Shown here piece after piece: positions 51,950-63,527 of a DNA stretch of 64,000 nt; the stretch's first letter is position 1; every line of letters starts with the position of its first letter. The stretch spans positions 1,881,493 through 1,945,492 of the forward strand of contig NW_002060953.1 of assembly GCF_000150275.1 (NCBI RefSeq), written 5' to 3'. The position numbers and the translations under genes were made by a program. Source of the DNA: Trichoplax adhaerens (taxonomy: Eukaryota > Placozoa > Uniplacotomia > Trichoplacea > Trichoplacidae). The notes beneath the pieces are model-generated. The model was not told the DNA's origin. It ran no database searches and worked only from the letters and a program-made list of their open reading frames with translations.

Positions 51950-53640
51950 CATTGGAGCTGTTGATTCTGTAAATAAATATGTAATGATGACTATTGGAAT
52001 CCAATTAGAATATTTATTTAATCATTGAAGGGTAAAATGTGTTTGTCATCTTTGATTGTATCTTAACATCATTGGCTTAATCTTTAGACGCTAATCAAAA
52101 TGTCGTAATTATTTCTTATAATTAATTTAGCATCAGTCGAATTGTTGATTCTATGAATAACACTGTACTGATGACTGTTAAAGTCCAATTAGAATATTTA
52201 TTTAGCCATCGAAAGGTGAAAATATTTTTACTCATTTTTGACTGAGTCTTCTAAACATTGATATTCCAATCTTCATAACTTACGAAAATAGATAGACTCT
52301 GAAGATGCAGTAGCTATTTTCTGAAGTCAATGGTGCATCAATTAAGTCATCGATTCTATGAATAACATTGCACCAATGACTTTTGAAATCCAGTTAGAGT
52401 ATGAAATCGTTGAAGGGTAAAACGGTGTTTCTGATCATCGACTTTATCTGATAACTTCAGCATTCTAATCTTCATACATTAATTATGAAGAATGAAAAAG
52501 CTATTTCCAACCCTTATCCCTTACTTTCAGTATTGCAATCTCCACACATTTACTTAAATGTTGAAGCTATTTTCTCTAGTTAATCTAGGATTAATGATGT
52601 AATCGTTTATTATCTATAGTATTATTGTTTATTTTATCATTGATCGCTAAAATAGTGTTTCTTAATATCAATATTCTAGTTTTCATACATAAATGTAAGC
52701 CTGACTGTCGCAGCGATTTCACTTACATCAATGTTGTATCAATCGAGCAATCAATTTTCTAAATAAGATTGATGAATGGATGTTAAATTTTTAAATCTAA
52801 ATAAAATATTTATTGAATCATTCAAGGGTTAGATGTCTATCTCATATTTGATTCCATCAACTTCTTAATATTAATAATCCAATCTTCTGAAACTAACCAA
52901 AATGTAGCAGCTATTTCCTATAATCGGTCTTACATTCATGCTATTGATTCTATAAATAACACTATGCTGCTAAATTTACGTAGAATGTTTATTAAGTCAT
53001 TGATGGGCAAAACTTTTTTTCTCATCTGGACTATATCTTCATAACATCAATATTTCAATTTTCATACTAATCAAAGCGTAGTAATTACTTGTTGTAGTCA
53101 ATCACATATCAATCGAGCTATTGATTCTATAAATACCATTACATCGATGACCATTGAGATCCAATTAGAGTATTTATTGAATTGTGGAAGGGTAAAATGA
53201 TGTTCCTCGTCATCAACTTTATTATTTCCCTTGAATATTCTAATCTTCATACATTAATCATTGAGGGTGAAATGTGCTTTTAATCCTTGACTTTATTTTT
53301 GACCTTCAATATTCCAATCTTAAGATATTAATCGAAACGTCGCAGCTATTTCCTCTAGTCAATCTAGTATTAATCGAGCTATTGATTCTATAAATAATAT
53401 TTTTGTTTATTGAATCGTGAATGGGTAAAGTGATGTTTATCATCTTGGACTCATCTCTTAACGTCAATATTCTAATTTTCACTCATATACGTAAGCCTGA
53501 CTATCGCAGCAATTTCCTGTAAATCAATGCTGCGTCAATCCTGCTATTAACTCTATAAATGATATTATGTTAGTGACCGTTGGAATGTGGTTAGAGTATT
53601 TATTTAATTATTGAAGAGTAAACAGTGATTTTCGTGTTTG
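51950..53640. repeat. Tandem array of about nine diverged units of roughly 150-260 bp
   Basis: GAGCTATTGATTCTATAAATA-like sequence (consensus GCTATTGATTCTATAAAT) recurs near 51958, 52141, 52347, 52600, 52748, 52938, 53120, 53380 and 53540. It is followed in each copy by TGATGACTRTTGGAATCCA-like, GAATATTTATT, TTGAAGGGTAAAA and CATCAATATTCCAATCTTC-like blocks. Copies are substantially diverged, so the array is old. Confidence 0.85.
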
Positions 53641-54799
53641 TTTGTATACTGACAGTAGATGATAGCAGTCAGAACTTTATATATAACTACAAATGTCGGA
53701 TAATTTGGTGCTCTTGCTAATATTAATCATGTTGATGATGCTGTTATCGACGTTTTGTTACAAGATTTCGGACTTCATTGCTCAATAGTGATTGATCTCG
53801 GTTGATGATGCTAGATAGCTACATGAATTTTGTTCGACAAGACTATCGAAGTCTGCTTCTTGAAATTCCAATCTTCCTTGATAATGGTTTCTATTCCATT
53901 GCAGGAATAATCTGCTATAAACATGAGAGTTATTTTCGATTAACTTGTTGCCATAGTTTCATCTTGACAAATCATCTCCAATTTAATTCGTAATCGATCA
54001 ACAACTCCTTACCCTAGCAAAAGATGGTGAGTTAGCTTAATCAATCCCATTCTACTGTATTACAGTAATCACTTGCAAGAATTTGTATACAGGTAGATAG
54101 ATTGACGTTGACCATAGATGAATTAGAGCTGCTGATCAAAAAAGTAGGGAAATCGTAAATACTAATTTTGCTTTACTTGATGCTATTAGTAATTCAGTAG
54201 AGTAATAATTTAAAGACGTGATTAATGAAGTAATAAATACAGCCAGCGGTTTGAGGAAATATTCCAATCTACGATGATTGCTTAAATTATTTATACTTTA
54301 CATATCGTCAATTATCCTAGAAGCCCAATGACTATCGATTCATTTTAAAGAAACATCAAAGATCCCATGTTACCTTTGGTATCAAGTATTTTGTATTGAT
54401 AATAGCTTATAATAGTCTATAAGTAGCAAAAAAATGTTGCTATTGAGATAGTAAATGGAATTTTCTAACGGTATGCTTTCAAGAAGATATCATTTCCTCT
54501 ACTAGCTACTCTAGCCTTTTTCATCATTTCTAAATTATTGTATACCATTTTGATCTTTTATTAATTATTTCATAATTATAGACTATAATTCATAGTGCAT
54601 CGTAGGATGAATTCAAATCTTCCCTACTTTTGTCTAAACTTTAAAAAATAAACTTCCCTATCTTCAAATTAACATGGTAGAAGTAGCTGTAAAATTCCCT
54701 TATACGGTAAATAAACTGAAACAGCATGGCATCATAGGTTGGAATAAACAGCTACGGCAATATAGTTTTTTTAATTTTCAACTTACTGGTTGATGATAA

Positions 54800-55024
54800 T
54801 TAGCGGTTGGGAATTATGTCAATATTATCATTATCATCTTGATCGTAAAATAGATTGGGTATCGCGCGAGCAATCATAGCTTTAGGTGCACCCTTCATTA
54901 TCATTTCTTTAATCACAGATTTAATTAAATGAAAGACTATTCCTTCAAATGTACCTCCAAAAATGACATATGAGCCGTTGGTATATTTAGTACAGTGTAA
55001 GGTTGATAGATCAAGAATCTTCAA
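54800..55024 (-). CDS. Possible terminal exon of an unrecognised protein
   Basis: About 74 codons with mixed, non-AT-biased amino acid use (GSYVIFGGTFEGIVFHL, then EMIMKGAPKAMIARAIP), ending with an acidic Asp/Asn run before a stop. The stop is followed shortly by a GTAAGT. I do not recognise the protein and could not find partner exons. It may equally be chance or a decayed fragment. Confidence 0.25.
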   Translation of the reverse strand: MKILDLSTLHCTKYTNGSYVIFGGTFEGIVFHLIKSVIKEMIMKGAPKAMIARAIPNLFYDQDDNDNIDIIPNR

Positions 55025-55399
55025 GACTTTAGAAAATTAAGATTTATTGAGCAAAACCTCGTTTACAAAGATACAACATAATCGATCAGCCGAAGACCTC
55101 TATCAACAAAGAACTATTTTATTGTACTAAACTATTCGCTTATATACTGAAAATTTCCACGTTAACAATCTTAGCACCTTACTTACTACACTCTTCAGTA
55201 TTAGCATCTCAAATACAGGATAGTTTACACCTTTCATGTGAATCTCTAGTGAGAGCACTGTAACACTCCTCTTCAAAAGGATACATTTACTAAGCTAGCT
55301 ATATTCAATACTTAAGCCTCTAATGGAATATCTATCGTACATTGAACACGATAATTACAGTAGACATTACTAAATATGTTATCAGCTTAGAATACAATA

Positions 55400-56115
55400 G
55401 TACAGTGTTTTACATACAAGGAAAGGAAACTATTCATATGCGAATATATATAATGAAAAATATCAAGCACGATGGAAGTAAGCTTCTCTTAAACTAAAAC
55501 AATTTGCGTTCATAAACGCAGTATAAGTAATTCCAATTGTATTTTTAAATGATAACTACAAATTCAATTTTATACGTAAATCTGCTAAATAATATCTATC
55601 GTGATGGGAAGTAAATTAATCTTCTATCAAGACAATATCCGTTCATAGAGGCAACATCAATGCCACAAGTTGTATCGGAATAATATTTAATGGATAAATT
55701 TTATAAGTATAGATGCCGAATAATTTCTAGCATAATAGGAATTAAATTACTCTTCAGCAAAACCTACATGCATTCATAGCTGCAACATAAATAATATGAG
55801 TTGTATCTAAATGGCATTCAATATTAAAATTAAACGAGTATGTTTGCTGAATAATATTGAACATGACAGAAAGAGTGTGACTGTTACATTAAAATTGCAT
55901 GAAGTTTATAGTCGGAGCATATTTATCAATTTGAAACATGATGGAAAGTGAATTACTCTTCAACCAAAGAAATTTAACAAAAGTATTATACCTACACAGA
56001 TACAGTATAATCTACTGTAGCTGTATCTAAGTGATTGATGTTTAATGATTTAAATTGGACGAATACACAAACTGAATAATATTTAACACGATGGGAAATG
56101 AAAAACCAAAACGAA
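55400..56115. repeat. About six diverged copies of a roughly 100-140 bp unit
   Basis: GAATAATATTTAACACGATG-like then GGAAGTAAATTACTCTTC-like sequence recurs near 55455, 55589, 55730, 55850, 55930 and 56075. Each is followed by a CATAGATGCAACAT-like stretch and an AATTGTATCTAA-like stretch. Confidence 0.8.
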
Positions 56116-56339
56116 AAGTACTCAGCTCTTCATAGACGTTGTTGAATCACTCTTACTCTTGTAGGGTTTAAATGTTCACTTCTAAAATTGTACCTTCATT
56201 TTCTTCACTGGCACTCCCTATAGATTGAACACTGGAAGCTTCAAGCTTAGGAAATTTAAGCAATATTGCCTTTTAATCAAATCGTTTTGCGTGTGCTTTG
56301 GTAAGCTAATTATAGAGAAAAGAGTGCTGATTAAGTAAT

Positions 56340-56690
56340 GTTGTGATTGACATAATAAATTCTTCTCGTTCAAGAGTTCGAGTAATAAACGATGCTGTTG
56401 AGATTAAAAACGGTGTTGATCTGATTGTATCACGTTAGAGATTTGCTCAACTTTAATAACTCTAATTTAGACTGTAAGTTCCTCTCCGATAAGAGTCTAC
56501 TAAATAACCAATGCTGTTAAGGTTAAAAGATGTGATGACCTAATTAAAGCATGTCACGTTAAAGACTTGCTCAACTTTAATAACATTGATTTCGGATACA
56601 AGTTCTTCTCTAATTAATTTCAGATTAATACCTAATTTTGTCACGTAAGAGATTTACACGACTTTAATAACTCTAATTTCAAGTTATTCA
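56340..56690. repeat. Three diverged copies of a roughly 120-bp unit
   Basis: CACGTTAGAGATTTGCTCAAC followed by TTTAATAACTCTAATTT recurs near 56440, 56565 and 56640, with AGTTCTTCTC and GATGCTGTTGAGATTAAAA-like blocks between. Confidence 0.72.
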
Positions 56691-57689
56691 ATTGCGAGCC
56701 TTAGGGATATGAAATCAATTTACTACAGATAGCTAATTTAACTAGACAAGACCCTAATTAAATACACCATTGTAATAGCATAGCAGGTTTCCATAGAGAA
56801 CTTAAATTGCAAATTCTTAATCGAAACAGAACAGTACACTGTTATTTTGGATTTTCAAAGCTATGAAAGATTATAATAATTGGGCAACGATGGCATCAGT
56901 TTTAGTTACTTATAGTCTATCACACAGATCTTTTGCTACAGCATTGATTCTATGCAATATTTTTTTTAATACCCAGTTCAGATGTTAATATTTTTCTTCA
57001 AAAGGAATCAGAATTTCGAACCATTTCAATATGATCTATAAACCTGCATTTCTAATGCTACACAAACATAGCATTAGTATGGTAGATACGTAGAAGATGA
57101 TGATATATAATTCTGCATTGAGAAATTTTAATGTTTGCAGTAATTCATTGCCCGCCAATGCGTTAAATAAATTGAATGTATTTTTACGCTCAAGCAAAAA
57201 TGGCCTACTATTATCATTAAGCCAACCTTGTTTGCAACGTTTCAACTATAAAATAACCTGATGTTGTTCATTTTTAACATTAAAAAAGAATGCTTATTTT
57301 AATATCTACGGATGAAAAACTTTATTTCCTGTTCTTTATTTTTACATAGAGTAATTTTGCATTCAATACCACCCCTATAATTCATTACATCGAATAATTC
57401 TGTGCGGTAAGGAACCTTATTTTGCGGCTATTACTTTTCCTATTAAATCCTTATCATAGATTTCTGACAGAATCGCCTAACGGCGGATTACCTTGCTTAT
57501 TGATTTTAAATGGCCAAATGAATGCAGTGGTTGTAACAAAACTGCCTCACAAACATTCCATCAAATCTAGTCTAATTCTCGTATAATAATAGTCTCAAGC
57601 GGATAGACTTAACATAAAAGGTTTTACTATGACAGAGTTAAGAATAGTGGAGTGAGGCAGAATGGGCTAAGGTAAAATGAATAGTTCCC

Positions 57690-58110
57690 AATTCGATAGA
57701 CATCATCGAAAACAAATATCAATTGGATTGAAAGGCTGATGGGTAGTATTTATCGACAGATCAGCAACAATTAACAGAATGCAAGCTTTAAAGCCATCAA
57801 TAATTGTAATTGAAGTTAAGCTTTTATTTTTTAAAACCTGACTTGAATAAACGGCCACAATATCATTTTAGGTTCTAAATCTAGGATTACGATTAAAATA
57901 TTTTATAAAATGCTAACATTAAAGGAGGAATGGGTAAAAAATGATGGATTAATAATCAGTAGGAACTGAAGCTGTAAAAGCATCAACAACTGAAATTCAG
58001 CTTTTCGATTTTACTTTAACGCATGACTCGGATAAAAGGCCACATCATCATTTTTCGAGATTATATATTTCCAATCACCAGTAAACTACTTCGAATAGGT
58101 TACCATTAAA
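57690..58110. repeat. Two diverged copies of a roughly 185-bp unit
   Basis: AAAGCCATCAATAATTGTAA-like, then AAGCTTTT, ACTTGAATAAACGGCCAC-like and ATCATTTT blocks occur in order at about 57785-57870 and again at about 57975-58055. Confidence 0.6.
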
Positions 58111-58303
58111 GGGAATAGGCAAATAATAGACCGTCAGAGTAATTATTTTAATTCGTCGTCTGTAACAATAAACTTTTAATATGACGATTAGAATAAGAAG
58201 GTCTTTGGAAGCTGGTAAACTATCTAAAATTAGTCAAAGCCGAAAGGCCAAGTCTCGATTTAAGTTCTATTTGGAAAGTAATCCAGCATTTTTTACGTTT
58301 ACC

Positions 58304-58309
58304 TTTATT
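58304..58309 (-). promoter_or_regulatory. Candidate polyadenylation signal for the P450 gene
   Basis: AATAAA on the minus strand, about 130 bases past the P450 stop codon. The position is reasonable, but such hexamers are common by chance in AT-rich DNA. Confidence 0.3.
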
Positions 58310-58438
58310 AGAACTACTTTATGATGGAGTAGACAGCAAAGAAATGAAAAAAGAAGTAGGGTTGCACACACTAGTATCTAGTTCGAATTCTACTATCATG
58401 ATGATGTAAATTGAAATCAAGAGCAATTCTAAGTTCAT

Positions 58439-59917
58439 CTACTTCCTGTCTTTGAGAGTAAGATAGATTCCTCCTTTATTTTTTAATACCCCAGCAGGAA
58501 TATGCTGATACGTTGGATTGTCTGTTGATAGCTCAAATCGTTGTAATATTTTTGCTGCGATGGCCTTAAGTTCCTGCAAGGCAAAATTTTGTCCAATGCA
58601 ATTTCTTGTGCCAACGGCAAATGGAAGATAACAGAATGGATCGCGATCTTGACTATTATCTGGTGTAAATCGTGAAGGGTCAAAATCCCATGGATTCTTC
58701 CACCATCTTGAATCATGATGATAATGATAAATGGGTAGCTCAAGGTCCATTCCTTTAGGAAATGTATAGCCGTTGACCGTCGTCTCCTCACCTAATGTCC
58801 TCCCAATAAAGGGGACAGTAGTATGCAATCGTTGTGATTCTTTCACACATAATGTCGTGTAAGAGAGGGCGGATAAATCATCCCATCGGATATCATTCCT
58901 ATCTTCAGTTACTTTTCGGATTTCTTCTTGACATTGTCGTTGACATTGAGGGTTACAAGCTAAGCTGAATAAAAGCCATGACAGCGATGTTGATGTGGTA
59001 TCATGGCCAGCAAAGAGGAAAGTAATCACCTCATGGACAATTTCATCGACAGACATGCCTGTACCATCGCTATCTTTTGCTTTTAACATAATATCCAAGA
59101 AATCATAATGCTTCTTATTCTCATTGTCTTCTTGACTGTCTAATTCAGCTTTACGTCGCAGTATAATATCACGAGCAAACTGCCGACAATAAGCGACATT
59201 ACGATGAAATTTTCTTCCATTTTGGCTTAACTTATATAGAAAACTACTATGATGGAATAGATTAAATATCCTCGATTCTCCTAGGTAAGTATTTTCTCGA
59301 CAAGCAATTAAGAATTGATGACGAGATCCATGAGTTTGTGTATTTAATTCGGTAGAGCAAGTACAACGTATAATAGCATCAAAAGCACATAAACTCATAT
59401 CGTCTAGGATTTCAATAGGTTTGCCATCTTTGGCTTTATCCACCCATTTGTTGATTAAAATGTCGGCGCATTCATTAAAGACTTTCATATAAGATTTTAA
59501 AACATCGAAATGGAATGCAGGTGTTAATAATCTTCGATTCCTTGACCATTGCGGCCCATTAGCTTGTAAGATTCCTGGGCCAACCCATTCCTCAAAGAAG
59601 CTATGGATAATTGTTTCTTTACTGATACTAGGCTTGAGAAATTGCTTAAGTAAGATAGGATTACTGATGCATAACTGGAAATTAGCTACGTTATAAAACA
59701 TGGGAAACATATCTTGATATTTTTCGCATAGTTTGGAATGAGCAGGGATAAACGTTTCCAATGTGCCAATATAAGTGCCAGTCAGCCAGTGTGCATAAGG
59801 ACCGGGAACTTTGCCTAAAGCCTTCCATACGTTGGAAATACGTGAAAAGAAGCTATAGGCAGATTTAAGTAGGAAGGCAACTGCAATAGCAATAAGTACT
59901 AAGACCAATGTATTCAT
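58439..59917 (-). CDS. Cytochrome P450, CYP4-clan-like, single exon
   Basis: Heme-thiolate monooxygenase of 492 residues, intact. An N-terminal membrane anchor (LVLVLIAIAVAFLL, residues 4-17) and a Pro-rich hinge GKVPGP (35-40) place it on the ER membrane. C-helix WSRNRR lies at 124-129, I-helix FAGHDTTS at 302-309, K-helix ExxR at 360-363, a PERF-like WDFDPSRF at 410-417, and the heme loop FAVGTRNCIG at 433-442 with axial Cys440. The overall pattern (LTPAFH near 132, GHDTT, PFIGRTL) is that of the CYP4 clan: fatty-acid or eicosanoid omega-hydroxylases and relatives. The I-helix Glu that covalently binds heme in many CYP4 enzymes (FEGHDTT) is Ala here, so no covalent heme is expected. Substrate unknown. 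There are no introns, in sharp contrast to the neighbouring genes. Length is normal for the family. Confidence 0.96.
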   Translation of the reverse strand: MNTLVLVLIAIAVAFLLKSAYSFFSRISNVWKALGKVPGPYAHWLTGTYIGTLETFIPAHSKLCEKYQDMFPMFYNVANFQLCISNPILLKQFLKPSISKETIIHSFFEEWVGPGILQANGPQWSRNRRLLTPAFHFDVLKSYMKVFNECADILINKWVDKAKDGKPIEILDDMSLCAFDAIIRCTCSTELNTQTHGSRHQFLIACRENTYLGESRIFNLFHHSSFLYKLSQNGRKFHRNVAYCRQFARDIILRRKAELDSQEDNENKKHYDFLDIMLKAKDSDGTGMSVDEIVHEVITFLFAGHDTTSTSLSWLLFSLACNPQCQRQCQEEIRKVTEDRNDIRWDDLSALSYTTLCVKESQRLHTTVPFIGRTLGEETTVNGYTFPKGMDLELPIYHYHHDSRWWKNPWDFDPSRFTPDNSQDRDPFCYLPFAVGTRNCIGQNFALQELKAIAAKILQRFELSTDNPTYQHIPAGVLKNKGGIYLTLKDRK

Positions 59918-61556
59918 GATAGTATCAATAAATTTGGGTAACAGTCGGTTAGTGTTGTTTCCTTTCCAATCAAATTACAAGCTGATCTCGTAAATAGACG
60001 ACAATCTTCCTCACCAATTAGTATCAAACTACCATAAAATCTTGGCTTTCTGGATCACCAACTACCAGCATCGATTATGGTGTTGATAGGACGATTGCAG
60101 GGTACTTTCCATATGTCGCATGCTTAAATAAGCGATTATGGCGTAATTCTACTGTACAATTGCAGTCAATCAAATTGTCCATCTCTCAACTTGTCAGTTG
60201 CCTATTCTTTATTTGCCTAACCAAATAAAGGTTACGATAGACAAAGACATTTATTCACGTCCTCGGTAGGCCATTTAATTTATTGACCAGTAGGAGATTG
60301 CTCCCACCTAGAGGATGCACTTTTTCTCTGTCGTGTTAATGGAGGAAGTGGCTCTTCTTCTGTTATGTAAATTCCTATCCTTGATCAGTGTAATTGGCTT
60401 CCATTTGTTATCATTGCCGAATACAATCATAAGGAAATATTGCATATCAGGAAGAAGGATGATACGCCTTAGTAGCTGGGAATGACGTTTAATGATGGAA
60501 ATGCACTTTACTTTGTTCAAATGAAGGATAACACTAAGAGGAGCTTTGTGTCATGAATAACCTTATGAGAATCGATATCGACGTAATTCATGGGTGATTA
60601 TGTAGTCATATACACTGCTAGGATTTGGGTGCAATGAGTTTCATAGTACTTTGATGGTTAATTAAATACGAGTTCAGTAGAAGTTTTGTGAATACATAAT
60701 CAATAGCCGATTAATTTTTGTTTACAGATTAATTAGGTTATGCTCATTATTATGCTGATTCTTATTATTAGGTAATGCTTCCCGATCAAATCACACATAA
60801 GTAGATTAATATAGTAGATATGCGCTTATAATAGAACATATTGGTTATGGTAAAATGAAATACTTATTCGCAATGGATCCGAGAAATCACTAATACCCAT
60901 ATATGGAAGCTTATAATAGAGAATTAATTACAAGATAACCGTCAGCAAGACCAATTTAAATTAATGTATGCTTATAAATTGACATATTCAATAATTAAGC
61001 CAGTTTGCATTAACAAACTAAAAGCATAGAATGGTAGATTGATGAACTGCGTCTTGCTGCAGCATCGCAAGCAGTTACAATAGAGTTGCAATTGAAATGC
61101 TATAAGCATATAGCAGAAATAGAGATACAAAAATCGGGTTGAGCGTCATTTAACGAAAATTGCATTTCTTTATTCTTATGCTAAGAACCAGAATAATTTT
61201 CAAAGTTAACTTTATTCTATTACTTAATGGGGTCAAAATATATCACAGAGTATCAATTTCTTAAAAGCATTATAACGAATATGGACTGTAGTTAACGGCT
61301 CGTATATATAGCAAAAAATTTATTTCCACCTTAATAGCAAATTGAACATTTTAAATAACTACGCTAATTATTCTTGTCAAATAATGAAAAATAGGCACAG
61401 CTACAGAATGACATTTACCTTCTCAATTGGAATCTGAGAAGATATCGTAATAAGTATTTCAACTACTGTATCCAATAAATGCCATCGATTAATTTTCAAT
61501 CGTATTTAAAGGTCCTTAACCAAACTTACAGTGGCATAAATATCAATCTTTTGCGA
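59918..61556. other. Intergenic between P450 and the right-edge gene; nothing recognised
   Basis: Would hold the P450 promoter. No element or coding frame that I can support. Confidence 0.5.
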
Positions 61557-63527
61557 TTAAATAATTTGGATAACACTACAGTTTCCATCTTCTTCTTGGC
61601 ACATCAACATAGTTTCAAGCTGATTCATTTTTACAGCTATAATCTTCTTCAGTAATTTAGGGGATCGAAGTTGTAAATGTGGAATAAGCGTATTGAATTT
61701 GTAAAGGTCAATTTGAGACTTATGTTCGTCATTAACATAAGGAAAGTACTTTTTAGGCCAAAATAAATCTTTTTCTAGTATAGAGTCGTCGCTGCCTTCT
61801 ATGAGCTTGCCTTGAGAGTGATCATATCCAGTGAGCTGTTCACAGTATTAAAGATGATGAATCAGTTAAGCACAATCATGGCACAAATGTTGTATTGTAC
61901 ACTACAGCAACTTGTCTTATTTAATGTAAGCATTATTGCGTATATGGCTTCGTTACCAGATAATGATCTCTTTCCCTCAATAAAACAAAATAATGATACT
62001 TGCTCTTGACCTCCTAAAGCAAATGGTATATAAAATTATTTACGGAATAACATTGTACATGCGATAAAATGACTGATTTGAATTCTTACGTAATTTTCTT
62101 TGAATGCCTTTCGTAGAGCCTCCAGTGATCTACTAATGTCATATTCATCTATGTAATATCGTTCCAGTACAAATTCATCTCTACATGCCACTACGCGTTC
62201 CTGGCGTATGGTACTCTCACCTATACTTACTGTATTTTCATATTGTAAAGCATCGTTGATTTCTTTAATTTCATCACCTTCTAATTGGTAAATCTATTAA
62301 AATAATTAAAATATTAATATCATGCTTTAGCACGTTCCAGCCGTTACTATAAATAGATTAATGTTATCTATTTGTAAACTGTACCAATATAAATTAAATA
62401 TCTAAACCCAGTCTACATAATTATACATTAGTAGCTATAAAGCGGGATCTTATACTTAATCTTCTTTTATAATCGTACAGTATAGTAAGTTAGGCAAATT
62501 ATAACATATCACTAGGATATATTGTTAAACGTTCTGACGTGTCTTCAGAACGATCTTAGCAGTTCATTGGGCTTGTCGCAGCTTGCTAAAGTCTATCTGT
62601 ATCTTTACCTGAATATAGGCGGATAATTTAATAGGCAAATTAACTACAGTACTTTACTTTGCAACAAATATTTTGATAATTACGAAACTTTCTTTTTGTT
62701 AATGGTTCGAAACGAATGAACACCAGAAACTACGTTTATTTCGTAGCAGCACCACTACAAGGCTTTCATACTTATTCAAATGAGCTTCAACACTCTATTT
62801 TAGTTATTACAGTACATGGCCAAAATTTCATGCAAAAAGATCAAAGTAATAAATAGCGAGTAATTAATACTAAATATGAGCAACCTTTCAATCTGTATAT
62901 AAATGTTGAATTCTGTGATCGTAAGATTACAGCATCCTTAAAATAACCGAGTACAATTCAAAGTATACCTTTTTAAATATAATTTGTAATGTTATTATAA
63001 AGTCGAGATGATTTATTACCGCAGTAGGAGTTGTCCTTAGGTTGAACCCATAGTGATAGCAAACTATAAATTCTTCACTTAGTAAGTACAAGAGAGTTCT
63101 AGAATACCGTTCTTTACTGCAATATCGAGTCGTTATGCATCCGGTATTTGGGTCCATTGCTATGACTTTAAAATGATGGCTATCATACTAGTCAATCATA
63201 AGAAGAGAAATTTAATTACAGCAAACAATCCAATTTTGTCATAGAATACAAAAAGATAAATTAAATGTTTAAGGCTACATCAATACCATAACAAGAAATC
63301 ATTATATGTTATCGTAGCTAAGTTTACAGACTTGAAATTTATCTTATACTTTCATTTACCTTCCCATACTGAATAAAAATCAGTCGATTTCCGCTTTTAC
63401 GATAGAACGATTGAAGATTGAGGTATCGAAAATCGTCATTATCTACTATTTCTTCGGTAGTCCAGAGGACTTTACAAGGACTGCCTAATCCTATAAGCTT
63501 AAATCCAGTAACAAGATCGTATTTGAA
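61557..63527 (-). CDS. 3' end of an unrecognised multi-exon gene (last three coding exons)
   Basis: Three exons join in frame on the minus strand: 63360-63527, 62090-62293 and 61557-61835, with GT-AG borders in phase 0 and a TAA at 61557-61559. The product has about 216 residues visible and reads as real protein. The first exon has VTGFKLIGLGSPCKVLWTTE and ends LIFIQYGK. The second has YQLEGDEIKEINDAL and ends SLEALRKAFKENY. The third has EKDLFWPKKYFPYVNDE, LKKIIAVKMNQLETML and a Cys-containing end MCQEEDGNCSVIQII. There are no membrane segments or signal peptide in this part. Charged, mixed helix-strand composition suggests an intracellular protein. I do not recognise the family. The gene continues upstream of 63527 and probably off the right edge; I could not place further exons between 63528 and 64000. 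Confidence 0.68.

Larger units (their letters stand above)
51832..58438. other. Gene-poor region dominated by tandem repeats
   Basis: Between the repeats listed separately I see no confident gene. Two short frames deserve mention. A 31-codon plus frame at 53693-53788 is almost wholly hydrophobic (LVLLLILIMLMMLL). A minus frame at 54800-55024 reads protein-like (GSYVIFGGTFEGIVFHLIKS) and is followed by a splice-donor-like sequence, so it may be a real exon of an unknown gene or a relic. Confidence 0.45.

Noticed and set aside
58483-58791. 102-codon minus frame inside the P450
   Set aside because: A shadow frame of the P450 coding sequence, which carries all the family motifs.
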